Assembly: GCA_013336205.1 (NCBI GenBank)
Contig: JAAXUD010000015.1
Coordinates: 1 to 14,688, forward strand
Length of the DNA stretch: 14,688 nt
Reading direction: 5' to 3'
Source: Lentimicrobium sp.
GTDB taxonomy: Bacteria; Bacteroidota; Bacteroidia; Bacteroidales; Lentimicrobiaceae
Part shown: piece by piece, positions 6,851 to 14,688 of the stretch
Layout of the letters: the number at the start of each line of letters is the position of its first letter
How positions within the stretch are numbered: the stretch's first letter is position 1
The notes under the pieces: generated by a model
Told to the model about the DNA's origin: nothing
Databases searched by the model: none
Seen by the model: only the letters and a program-made list of their open reading frames with translations
Made by a program: the position numbers and the translations under genes

Positions 6851-8119
6851 TCAGGAGGGGTTAAGCCTGAGTAAAACCTGTTCAATCCGGGTGTCTGTAG
6901 CCTGAACTATGGTGAAAAGAAAACCATCGATCATTATTTCATCTTTTACCGTGGGAATATTTTCATGATGATGTATGATATATCCGGCCAATGTTTCATA
7001 ATCATCAGATTCAACTAGTTTGAAACCATACTTTTGATTCAGATAATCAATTTCAAGTCGCCCGGATAAAAGGAACTCGTCCTCATCCAGCTGTTGCTCA
7101 ATCAGTTCCTCAATGTCGAACTCATCGTCTATTTCACCGAAAATCTCTTCAATTACATCTTCAATAGTGAGCATGCCCGCGGTGCCACCGAATTCATCTA
7201 CCACAAGGGCAACACTCTTGCGTTCTGCGATAAAAAGATTCAGTAATTTATTTGCCGGCATAGTTTCCGGAACAATCATTACCGGTTTGATAATCTCAGC
7301 TATAGTACCAGGTTTTTTGAAGAGATCGTAAAGATGCGTGTAGCCAATTATATTGTCTATAGAATCCAGGTAAACCGGGATTTTTGAATGCCCTGATTCA
7401 ATAAAGAAGGCTCTCAGTGTCTCAATATTTTCAGTTGAACTGATGGCCGCAATTTCGTTTCGGGGAACCATACATTCACGCAATTTGATATTTCCAAGAT
7501 CCCTGACATTCTGAAACATTTGTATTTCCTGAAAATCTTCATTTTCTGTGGGTTGGAGTGCAGACGATTCCCGGAGATAATGATCCAGGTCAACTGCGCT
7601 GAAAGTATAGTCCGGTTGTGAAATACTGACCCTGAAAATATACCGAAGCGCTAATTCAGCAATACCAATAAACAACAACACCAATGGGTAAATCAGAATA
7701 TAAATAAGATAAACCGGAACAGCGAAGAAGTTCAGGATTCTGTTGGGATTAATTCTGAAAAGTACTTTGGGTAAAAATTCTGCAACGACAAGAATCAGTA
7801 TTGTAGAAATAACAGTTTGAAGAATGAGTAAAAGGACATCTGAACCCGGACCTTTGGGTAAAATCTGGTTTAGTGGTTCGTAAAGTACCCTTGCGGAATA
7901 AATACCATAGATAACCAGGGCAATGTTATTCCCCAGCAGCATTGCGGCAATAAACCGGGATTGTTTTCTTACAAAACGGGAAAGAATTTTTGATGGTAAT
8001 AAATCCTTGCTTTTATCGACTTCAATCTTTAGTTTATTTGACGATACAAAAGCAATCTCCATTCCCGAAAAGAAAGCCGAGAAGATTAAGGTAATTGCAA
8101 TAGGGATTAACAAATCCAT
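6851..8119 (-). CDS. DUF21/CBS/CorC_HlyC domain membrane protein (CNNM-type transporter family)
   Basis: A 422-residue protein of the family variously called hemolysin C-like, CorC/CNNM or GldE-like. The DUF21 membrane domain covers about 1-185, with FFSGMEIAF at 16-24, LLGNNIALV at 61-69 and VAEFLPKVL at 112-120; these match the CNNM ion-binding core. A CBS pair follows at about 215-325, beginning near MVPR (217-220), with the DEFGGTAGMLTIEDVIEEI block at 308-326. A CorC_HlyC domain lies at about 345-422. Characterised relatives export Mg2+ or affect Mg2+/Co2+ resistance. Flavobacterial GldE, linked to gliding, has the same architecture, but none of its usual gld neighbours are here, so I give no gene name. 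The ATG at 8119 is 58 bases from the LptC-like gene, with an internal promoter box in the gap. Confidence 0.88.
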   Translation of the reverse strand: MDLLIPIAITLIFSAFFSGMEIAFVSSNKLKIEVDKSKDLLPSKILSRFVRKQSRFIAAMLLGNNIALVIYGIYSARVLYEPLNQILPKGPGSDVLLLILQTVISTILILVVAEFLPKVLFRINPNRILNFFAVPVYLIYILIYPLVLLFIGIAELALRYIFRVSISQPDYTFSAVDLDHYLRESSALQPTENEDFQEIQMFQNVRDLGNIKLRECMVPRNEIAAISSTENIETLRAFFIESGHSKIPVYLDSIDNIIGYTHLYDLFKKPGTIAEIIKPVMIVPETMPANKLLNLFIAERKSVALVVDEFGGTAGMLTIEDVIEEIFGEIDDEFDIEELIEQQLDEDEFLLSGRLEIDYLNQKYGFKLVESDDYETLAGYIIHHHENIPTVKDEIMIDGFLFTIVQATDTRIEQVLLRLNPS

Positions 8120-8141
8120 TTAGGGGGGATCAATTTAAATA

Positions 8142-8149
8142 CAAAGGTA
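8142..8149 (-). promoter_or_regulatory. -7 box of an internal promoter for the CorC/HlyC-like gene
   Basis: On the minus strand TACCTTTG matches TAnnTTTG, 22 bases before the ATG at 8119 and downstream of the preceding gene's stop. It suggests this last gene of the cluster can be expressed independently of the coaX operon. A T-rich patch sits near the -33 position, but no clean TTTG. Confidence 0.5.
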
Positions 8150-8177
8150 ATCAAAGGGCTGGAAATAAAAACATTTG

Positions 8178-8765
8178 CTATCGGTCATCATTAACATACA
8201 TTTCACCACGGGGCTTTTTTATAGTCCAGCGCTCAAATTTCTCATCAGATTCCATTCCTTCTCCGTACAGTATTTTATCCGGGGTCGTTATAGTAACAAA
8301 CTTGTTGGAATATACCTTTTTGGTGTTTTTGTCCCAGATCAGTTGTTCGGTATTCAGTTTTTCGCCTTTCAGATAGTTGGTTACCACTACATTTGTTTTG
8401 GCCTCCATGGTGCGGGTTCCTTCATTGTCAACGCCATATTCTGCAGTAATTTCAGTTCTGACTTTGTCGGGTTGCAGTGAATCATAAAAGACAACCCTGA
8501 ATCCTTTAGGGAATATTGTGCTGCCGCCTTTTCCGGGTGTTTCGAAGCGTTCTAAAACGGATGCTGTAATGTTGTAGGTAATTCTGCCTGACTGACTCTC
8601 GGCAATGGAAACATCTTTGGCATACATAACAGGCAAGGTATCGGGTGGATTTACCCTGTTAACCTCCTGTATTTCATTGTTACAGCCAAAGAGCGCTGCC
8701 ATGCAAGCAATGGCAACGCTCTTTGTTATTATAACCGAAGTTTTAAATAAGGTCTGATCCTTCAC
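8178..8765 (-). CDS. lptC: LPS export system protein LptC, probable lipoprotein (GTG start)
   Basis: A 195-residue protein matching LptC, which receives lipopolysaccharide from the LptBFG transporter and hands it to LptA in the periplasm. The N-terminus has a hydrophobic stretch at about 11-27 ending in LFG-C28, a passable lipobox, so the mature form may be a lipoprotein where E. coli LptC keeps a transmembrane anchor. The remainder is beta-rich with the LptC pattern: GRITYNITA at 60-68, then the repeated beta-jellyroll lines including LNTEQLIWDKNTKKVYS and the ILYGEGMESD block. The start is GTG at 8765, 14 bases after the TPR gene stop; the next in-frame ATG would remove most of the signal. 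It is the fourth gene of the coaX-led operon. Sequence conservation in this family is low, but length, export signal and domain pattern agree. Confidence 0.85.
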   Translation of the reverse strand: MKDQTLFKTSVIITKSVAIACMAALFGCNNEIQEVNRVNPPDTLPVMYAKDVSIAESQSGRITYNITASVLERFETPGKGGSTIFPKGFRVVFYDSLQPDKVRTEITAEYGVDNEGTRTMEAKTNVVVTNYLKGEKLNTEQLIWDKNTKKVYSNKFVTITTPDKILYGEGMESDEKFERWTIKKPRGEMYVNDDR

Positions 8766-8779
8766 TTGATTAGAAATAC

Positions 8780-10138
8780 TTATTTTCCACCCCTGATTGT
8801 GGTTGTTTCGTTAATCCAGCAACCTATTGTATATGCTGTACCTTCCTGTAAATCGCGGAAGAACAAGTCTTGCGCTGCAGGAAAATGTTTTGAGTATTGT
8901 GCAATTTTTGCATTGGCGTCTGCTTCAACAGAAGGATCAACGCTACGTGCTTTCAGATATTTATCAATTGCAGCCCAGAAAACGGTTTTTCCACCCAAAT
9001 CATCACCGGTACACATTGATGAACTGGCTGCATAAAGATCCCCGATCAGCATATAGGCTTTCCCATAATTTGGATTAAGCTGAAGTATTTTAAGTGCATT
9101 AGCCCTTGCCTGTGAAAAGTTTCGCTGGTTAAAGTTAATATTCGCCAATAACTCCAATGCTTTAATTTTGTCGCTGCTGTCTTCATAGAGATTGGCTGCT
9201 TCCTGCAGATAATCAGAAGCCTTGTTAAAGTTTTCTTTTTTAAGGTTCAGCGTCCCCATCAGGTAAGCTGATTGAGCGCTGGGTTCCAGTTTGTGCAGAT
9301 TCTCAGTTGCCTTGTAGAAAAGTTCTTCTTTGGTGCAATCCTTACGCTCAAGAATGTTGGTAATTTTCTTCAGCAATTCAATATCTTCTGGTTTCTCGGT
9401 AAATTTCTTGTCATAAATACTGATAAGGTCCGGGCAGGTAGCATAAGGCTCGAATGTAGATTCAATGTTGCCTTTGATGTTTTCCCAGGAAGCCAGTTGC
9501 TGAGCGTTATCTTTGCTTAACTTTATATTGTAATCAATAATCTGTGAAATCTGATCGTATCCATCAACAATGGCTGATTTGTCAAGTTTCTGAAGATCGA
9601 CCATGCCAATGATACTTCTGAAGTAATATACCAAAGGAGATCCTTCTGATTTGTTACCTGAAAGATCAACGGATTTTTTCAGAATCTGATAAATTTGTTC
9701 GGTTTTATCCGGACGGTAGGTAAATAAATCAACTCCTTTACGGCCAAGTACATATCCTTCCCGGTTAAAATAGGTGATTCTCTGGTCGTAAACCATCATG
9801 AGCGTATCAATCAAGAGTTCTTTTTTCGCTGCATCTTTGGCTTCGTCAATTCTGGCAGTAACCATTTTGCCACCGTCAATATAAGTATTCTGACTTGCTA
9901 AAGGGCAGTTTAAGAACACCCATTTCCAATGAGGATAAGCATCTTTGTAATTCTTTTGCTTGAAGAATTCTCTGTAAAGCGAAAGGTGCATAACACAGGT
10001 TACTGAATCCGATCCGTATTTAGGACCTTTGGTAGTTGATTTTACTTCAACATCCTCGTTGGATTGTGCAAATAAATTACTTAATGGAAGCAGGCTAATT
10101 ACCAACAGGATTACTACCGCTTTCATGCCCTTTTTCAT
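8780..10138 (-). CDS. Secreted tetratricopeptide repeat protein of unknown function
   Basis: A 452-residue exported protein. A signal peptide ends near LFAQ (22-25). The middle is helical without named motifs. TPR-like helix pairs run from about 287 to 403 and include AYLMGTLNLKKENFNKASDY (291-310), ALELLANINFNQRNFSQA (327-344) and AYMLIGDLYAA (361-371). TPR arrays bind partner proteins, so this is probably a periplasmic scaffold. Six cysteines (48, 78, 235, 268, 376, 440) could form three disulphides. It follows the outer-membrane protein gene by 29 bases and precedes lptC by 14, so the three are probably co-expressed, which points to an envelope job. The ATG at 10138 gives a basic n-region; an alternative ATG lies four codons in. 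I do not recognise a characterised homologue and assign no gene name. Confidence 0.85.
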   Translation of the reverse strand: MKKGMKAVVILLVISLLPLSNLFAQSNEDVEVKSTTKGPKYGSDSVTCVMHLSLYREFFKQKNYKDAYPHWKWVFLNCPLASQNTYIDGGKMVTARIDEAKDAAKKELLIDTLMMVYDQRITYFNREGYVLGRKGVDLFTYRPDKTEQIYQILKKSVDLSGNKSEGSPLVYYFRSIIGMVDLQKLDKSAIVDGYDQISQIIDYNIKLSKDNAQQLASWENIKGNIESTFEPYATCPDLISIYDKKFTEKPEDIELLKKITNILERKDCTKEELFYKATENLHKLEPSAQSAYLMGTLNLKKENFNKASDYLQEAANLYEDSSDKIKALELLANINFNQRNFSQARANALKILQLNPNYGKAYMLIGDLYAASSSMCTGDDLGGKTVFWAAIDKYLKARSVDPSVEADANAKIAQYSKHFPAAQDLFFRDLQEGTAYTIGCWINETTTIRGGK

Positions 10139-10167
10139 AATGTTCAGTATTTAATGGGTTTAAAAAG

Positions 10168-11466
10168 TTAATCGTATTTTCTGATTACAAACCAACGTTC
10201 GAAGAGTGATAACCCGAGGGTAAATTTCACGAAGTTTTCTTTTATCAGATTATTTTCAATTGTGCCGCGTGTTCCAAATTCAGCGGCCATATTTATTGTT
10301 GACCTTGTTCTTGGTAACGGTAGTCCTATACCAATACTTATGCCAAACTCATTTATTTTCTGTCCGCGCAATTCAAGATAGCTTTCTGAATACCTTAAAC
10401 CTCCTCTGTAGGTGATCCTTTGCCAATATCCAGATACAGTTGATGACGAAGGATTAAAAGATCCGCCTACCGATATACGAAGATAGTTTTTTAAAGAATC
10501 TGACAGGCCAAAATAGGAATATTTTTCCCATTGTTGCCATTGAAAGTCTGCTCCTGCCAGCCATTTGTCGTTTTTACCCAGTGTAAAACCAACCCCGATA
10601 TTTGTTGGAAGAAGAATACTGCCTTTTACTTCTTCAGTGTTTAAAACTGAATCCCGCACCAGGTCAACACCGGTACTGCTTTTAAAATAAGTGTAGCCAA
10701 GCCTGCTTTCCTCCACATTTATTTTCGTATTGGTGTTAAATGTAAGTCCTGCGTTGTATTGGAAGCCGTTTTTTTTCTGTTTGTGGTAGAACAGGCCGTA
10801 GGTTAGGTACACGTCTTTAACCTGCACAGAATACCTATCCTTGTAGTTGATTTTATAGATGGAATCGGGAAATTCAGTTGCTCTGAATTTATTAATTGTG
10901 CCAAACAGGTAGGATAAGTTAAATCCCAGGCTCAGGTTTTTGTTAATAGCGAAACTATTGCCGAGGTAAAACTGGTTAATACCACCATCTCCTTCATAAA
11001 TGTAATTGGTTTTGCCTGAATTTTCGTCAATTGATGTTTTCAGCATATTATAACCAACCATGCTATAGGGTAATAAGCCGAAGCTGCTTTTCCACCAGCG
11101 CGATATCGGGAAACCAAAAAGCAGGCTTCCAAGGGAGGTGTAATTTGCTTTTTGCGATAAATCAGTAGTGCTGTAGTTTGATTGCCTGGTATGAAGACTA
11201 ACATCAAAAATGAAAGAAAGGGAGTCAAAAGCACAGTAGGATGCCGGATTCGAGCTATTTACAAAATATGGAGAATAAACTCCGTAAGAGATTCCTCCCA
11301 TCGCCATATTATAAACGCCGTTGTTGGAAAGTAAATCACCAACACCATACCTGGAGTATGGCGAGCTTATCCGTTTTTGAGCAGAGAGCTCGCCAGTGAG
11401 TGCGCAAAATGCCAGAATTATAAGCAGTCTTGCAATGATTGTTTTACTTTTCAAGGTTGTAGTCAA
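10168..11466 (-). CDS. Uncharacterised outer-membrane beta-barrel protein (TTG start)
   Basis: A 432-residue protein with a signal peptide ending in LSAQ (27-30), then PYSRYGVGD at 36-44, a signature I associate with a family of Bacteroidota outer-membrane proteins. Alternating hydrophobic/polar segments rich in Tyr, Phe and Gly run to the C-terminus and resemble a beta-barrel, possibly of the FadL/porin superfamily. A charged YD end replaces the usual terminal phenylalanine. No ATG is available near the start: the frame begins at TTG (11466), which overlaps the last 23 bases of coaX, or at a second TTG (11454). Either leaves a workable signal peptide, and the overlap implies translational coupling to coaX. 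It is the second gene of the operon with TPR and lptC. Substrate or function cannot be deduced. Confidence 0.82.
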   Translation of the reverse strand: MTTTLKSKTIIARLLIILAFCALTGELSAQKRISSPYSRYGVGDLLSNNGVYNMAMGGISYGVYSPYFVNSSNPASYCAFDSLSFIFDVSLHTRQSNYSTTDLSQKANYTSLGSLLFGFPISRWWKSSFGLLPYSMVGYNMLKTSIDENSGKTNYIYEGDGGINQFYLGNSFAINKNLSLGFNLSYLFGTINKFRATEFPDSIYKINYKDRYSVQVKDVYLTYGLFYHKQKKNGFQYNAGLTFNTNTKINVEESRLGYTYFKSSTGVDLVRDSVLNTEEVKGSILLPTNIGVGFTLGKNDKWLAGADFQWQQWEKYSYFGLSDSLKNYLRISVGGSFNPSSSTVSGYWQRITYRGGLRYSESYLELRGQKINEFGISIGIGLPLPRTRSTINMAAEFGTRGTIENNLIKENFVKFTLGLSLFERWFVIRKYD

Positions 11467-12190
11467 GTATTAGTTTTAAGCCGGTAAGTACCAGATTTGG
11501 GTTTGCAAAGATGCTATTTTTCAGGGTTTTTTCAAAATAAATAGTATCTCCGCCTGTTAAAGCCACACACAACGAAGGTCGTGAAAGCCTGTATTGGTCA
11601 ATTATACCATCAATTTCTGTTCGTAATCCATTTATTACACCCGATAAGATTGACTCGTTCGTGTTGCGTCCGGTCAGAAAGTCAATTTCCTGAGGTTTCA
11701 ATAACGGGAGATGCCTGGTAAAAGTGTGCAATGCTTTAAAACGCATCGAAAGTCCCGGAGAGATGCTGCCTCCTTCATAAACGCCATTTCCGTCAATAAT
11801 ATCATAAGTCACGGCTGTACCCGCATCAATTACCAGCACATCCTGACCCGGAAAAAGGATATGAGCACCAGCAACAACTGCCAGCCTATCCCTGCCAAGT
11901 GTTTCGGGAGTCAGGTAGTTGTTCCTGATTGGCAAGGGGGTGTTCTTGTCCAGGATAAACCATTGGTAAGCCGGGAAAAGCGCCACATAAGGAGCCGGAT
12001 CGTCGGATACAGAACTGATAATTGCCGATGTGATCCGGTGTTTTTCAAGCCCGGCAGCAAATATCTTTTCGGGAGAAGGATTTTCGATAACAATAAGTTC
12101 TGTCAATTCATTTCCGGAGTAAACTGCGAGTTTTGCCCTTGAATTGCCAAGGTCAATCACGAGTTTAAGGGTTTCCGGCAAGGAATTCAT
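11444..12190 (-). CDS. coaX: Type III pantothenate kinase
   Basis: CoaX phosphorylates pantothenate with ATP in the first step of coenzyme A synthesis. It is a cytosolic homodimer of the ASKHA fold and typically needs K+. This 248-residue protein has the expected blocks: DLGNSRAK at 13-20 (phosphate-binding), GRDR at 99-102 with the catalytic aspartate D101, DAGTAVTYD at 122-130 (including the K+-site Asp), GGSISPG at 140-146, and TGGD at 212-215. The length is normal. The ATG at 12190 has a leader of about 60 bases below a good promoter box. The 3' end overlaps the next gene, so it heads an operon running through an outer-membrane protein, a TPR protein and LptC. No insensitivity or regulation motif is evident. 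Confidence 0.95.
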   Translation of the reverse strand: MNSLPETLKLVIDLGNSRAKLAVYSGNELTELIVIENPSPEKIFAAGLEKHRITSAIISSVSDDPAPYVALFPAYQWFILDKNTPLPIRNNYLTPETLGRDRLAVVAGAHILFPGQDVLVIDAGTAVTYDIIDGNGVYEGGSISPGLSMRFKALHTFTRHLPLLKPQEIDFLTGRNTNESILSGVINGLRTEIDGIIDQYRLSRPSLCVALTGGDTIYFEKTLKNSIFANPNLVLTGLKLILDYNLEK

Positions 12191-12222
12191 GCGCTGAAAA
12201 GGGGTTATTTTAATAATTTTTA

Positions 12223-12237
12223 CCGGTTTTTTACCGG
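12223..12237. repeat. Short inverted repeat in the coaX leader
   Basis: CCGGT and ACCGG flank five bases, forming a 5-bp symmetric hairpin within the transcribed coaX leader. The same bases also form a direct repeat of CCGGTAAAAA on the minus strand. No T-run follows, so this is not a terminator. It may be a weak RNA hairpin or protein site, or chance. Confidence 0.35.
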
Positions 12238-12257
12238 CTTTAACAGGAATTGGAGTG

Positions 12258-12265
12258 CAAAAATA
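12258..12265 (-). promoter_or_regulatory. -7 box of the coaX operon promoter
   Basis: On the minus strand TATTTTTG followed by CA matches TAnnTTTG. The start would fall near 12252, leaving a leader of about 60 bases. It stands back to back with the tRNA promoter in the 160-base gap; the stretch between is AT-rich with no further recognisable element. Confidence 0.6.
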
Positions 12266-12304
12266 TCTGATTTTCAGCGATGATTGAGAAAATTAATTAA
12301 AATA

Positions 12305-12337
12305 TTTGTTAAAATGAAATTTTCTTACGTAACTTTG
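12305..12337 (+). promoter_or_regulatory. Complete -33/-7 promoter for tRNA-Phe
   Basis: TTTG (12305-12308) is followed after 21 bases by TAACTTTG (12330-12337) and CA. This fits the Bacteroidota sigma consensus TTTG ... TAnnTTTG on both elements and is the best promoter in the window. The start would lie near 12342, shortly before the tRNA. Confidence 0.75.
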
Positions 12338-12350
12338 CAGCCGCTTAAGA

Positions 12351-12423
12351 GGTATCGTAGCTCAGTCGGTAGAGCAATGGACTGAAAATCCATGTGTCGC
12401 TGGTTCGATCCCGGCCGATACCA
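12351..12423 (+). tRNA. tRNA-Phe (anticodon GAA)
   Basis: A 73-base cloverleaf. The acceptor stem GGTATCG pairs with CGATACC, the D stem is GCTC/GAGC, the anticodon stem ATGGA/TCCAT encloses the loop CTGAAAA with anticodon GAA, and the T arm GCTGG/CCGGC (one G-U) holds TTCGATC. The discriminator is A at 12423 and CCA is not encoded. It is transcribed from the promoter just upstream and ends at the hairpin at 12425-12459. Confidence 0.98.
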
Positions 12424-12424
12424 C

Positions 12425-12459
12425 AAAAAAAACCGCCAGTGATTGCTGACGGTTTTTTT
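12425..12459. terminator. Bidirectional terminator between tRNA-Phe and atpC
   Basis: AAACCGCCAG pairs with CTGACGGTTT, flanked by A-run and T-run, so the hairpin can end both the plus-strand tRNA and the minus-strand atpDC transcripts. The single imperfect position is C-A on the plus strand but U-G on the minus strand, making it stronger for atpDC. T-runs of seven or eight bases follow in both directions. Confidence 0.82.
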
Positions 12460-12479
12460 ATGGGATTTTGTGAGGAGTT

Positions 12480-12716
12480 TTAACCTGCCAGAATCAATAT
12501 CTTATTGCCCTGAACTTTCAGCGTTCCACTTACAATTTCGATGTAGCTGACGTTTTTATCTCCATCAATAATTTTTATCCGGCCTTTTTTTAATGAAGCA
12601 ATCATGGGTGCATGGTTTTCCAGAATCTCGAACGAGCCTGATTTGCCTGGCAATTGAACCAGTTTTACTTCACCGGTAAAAACGGTTTTTTCGGGTGTTA
12701 TTATTTCTAATGTCAT
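12480..12716 (-). CDS. atpC: F1 ATP synthase epsilon subunit, short form
   Basis: A 78-residue epsilon subunit of F1, part of the rotary central stalk. It contains the N-terminal beta-sandwich: LEIITPEKTVFTGEV at 3-17, then the FEILENHAPMIASL block at 29-42 and a strand-rich end. The usual C-terminal two-helix domain, about 50 residues in E. coli (139 total), is absent; the frame ends cleanly in TAA with a terminator some 20 bases on. That domain inhibits ATP hydrolysis in many bacteria, so inhibition by that route is unlikely here. A short epsilon is, as I recall, common in Bacteroidota. The ATG at 12716 lies 29 bases after atpD, so the two are co-transcribed. Confidence 0.93.
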   Translation of the reverse strand: MTLEIITPEKTVFTGEVKLVQLPGKSGSFEILENHAPMIASLKKGRIKIIDGDKNVSYIEIVSGTLKVQGNKILILAG

Positions 12717-12745
12717 ATCCGGTTAGTTTCAGCAGGCGTTTCAGA

Positions 12746-14287
<1,542 letters not shown>

Positions 14288-14411
14288 ACAAACAATCGGG
14301 ATTGGCAATTGTTCAGGCGAAAATTTGTTTCCGGTAATCAATATTTTGGCAGGTGGAATTTAAATATTTAGTGGTTTTAATCTTATGTCTTTCAGTTTAA
14401 AGCCTTTTTTG

Positions 14412-14419
14412 TATTTTGG
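14412..14419 (+). promoter_or_regulatory. Possible -7 box for the C69 dipeptidase gene
   Basis: TATTTTGG differs from TAnnTTTG at one base and lies about 93 bases before the ATG. A second copy of TATTTTGGC sits 70 bases upstream at 14342-14350. No -33 element is evident, so confidence is low. Confidence 0.3.
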
Positions 14420-14422
14420 CCG

Positions 14423-14466
14423 ACCGTAATGACACTCTTTTTTATGTCAGCGGTTATTTTTTCTTT
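14423..14466 (+). promoter_or_regulatory. Leader inverted repeat followed by a T-rich tract
   Basis: ACCG and TGACA (14423-14434) pair with TGTCA and CGGT (14445-14454) around a ten-base loop, with an internal bulge. A T-rich tract follows to 14466. The shape resembles a terminator-like leader hairpin or an operator upstream of the dipeptidase gene; strand and role are uncertain. Confidence 0.35.
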
Positions 14467-14512
14467 CAGACTCTTAAAGTATTAATTAACAAATAAATAA
14501 AATATTTTTCCT

Positions 14513-14688
14513 ATGCAAAATTTTAAAAATCTAATTGCCGTTTCTGCTGTAATACTGCTGAGTATTGCCAGTGTTGAGGCTTGCACCAATTTTTTAGTCA
14601 CCAAAGGTGCAACGACTGACGGTTCAACCATGATAACCTATGCTGCCGACTCGCATGTTTTATATGGGGAACTGTATTACAGGCCTGC
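14513..14688 (+). CDS. Secreted C69-family dipeptidase, N-terminal part
   Basis: The first 58 codons of a gene that runs off the window. The translation has a signal peptide (MQNFKNL then a hydrophobic core to about residue 23) followed by ACTNFLVTKGATTDGSTMIT. That stretch matches the start of peptidase family C69, whose members are N-terminal-nucleophile hydrolases using a cysteine exposed at the mature N-terminus (C24 here) to cleave dipeptides. The cleavage site VEA-C would place the nucleophile first; glutamate before A makes a lipoprotein site unlikely. The DGS motif at 36-38 is typical of the family. A related choice is another Ntn-type amidohydrolase, but the wording favours C69. It is divergent from atpD with a 261-base gap. 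Confidence 0.8.
   Translation, partial: MQNFKNLIAVSAVILLSIASVEACTNFLVTKGATTDGSTMITYAADSHVLYGELYYRP

Noticed and set aside
6851..8119. Naming the DUF21/CBS protein GldE.
   Set aside because: Domain order fits, but the usual gliding neighbours are absent and general CorC/HlyC homologues share the same design.
11711..12142. A 143-residue plus-strand open frame opposite coaX.
   Set aside because: It lies wholly antisense to intact coaX, with biased composition and no domain signal.

Overview
The window looks like chromosomal core DNA from a member of the Bacteroidota, most likely class Bacteroidia outside the genus Bacteroides. The evidence is a secreted nuclease with a type IX secretion (T9SS) C-terminal sorting domain, a short AtpC lacking the usual C-terminal helical domain, an AtpD with a long insertion, and several promoters matching the Bacteroidota -7 box TAnnTTTG. 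AT-rich leaders mostly lack clear Shine-Dalgarno sequences. Genes are densely packed: no gene-free gap exceeds about 260 bases, and nothing suggests phage, plasmid, insertion sequence or CRISPR DNA.

Layout. Positions 76-2170 (minus strand) form a compact operon: an MntP-like manganese exporter, a T9SS-type secreted endonuclease I, and the pterin enzyme QueD. Positions 2363-3784 (plus) encode pyruvate kinase, whose stop codon directly abuts that of the convergent ComF-like gene (3785-4480, minus). Positions 4585-6708 (minus) encode a membrane-anchored PpiD/SurA-type foldase with its own promoter and terminator. Positions 6851-12190 (minus) hold, in transcription order, type III pantothenate kinase (coaX), an uncharacterised outer-membrane protein, a secreted TPR protein, an LptC-like lipoprotein and a DUF21/CBS/CorC membrane protein. 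The first four are tightly packed and probably co-transcribed; the last also has its own promoter. A tRNA-Phe(GAA) gene lies at 12351-12423 (plus). Positions 12480-14251 (minus) carry atpD-atpC without other ATP synthase genes, ending at a hairpin shared with the tRNA. From 14513 (plus) the start of a secreted C69-family dipeptidase runs off the window.

Working together. Much of the minus strand from 4585 to 11466 concerns the cell envelope: outer-membrane protein folding (PpiD-like), LPS transport (LptC), cation export (CorC type) and two uncharacterised exported proteins. The rest is central metabolism (pyruvate kinase, CoA synthesis, ATP synthase) or housekeeping. I see no convincing defence island or clearly new system. 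The best candidates for unexplored biology are the OMP/TPR/LptC module and the manganese-exporter/secreted-nuclease/QueD operon.
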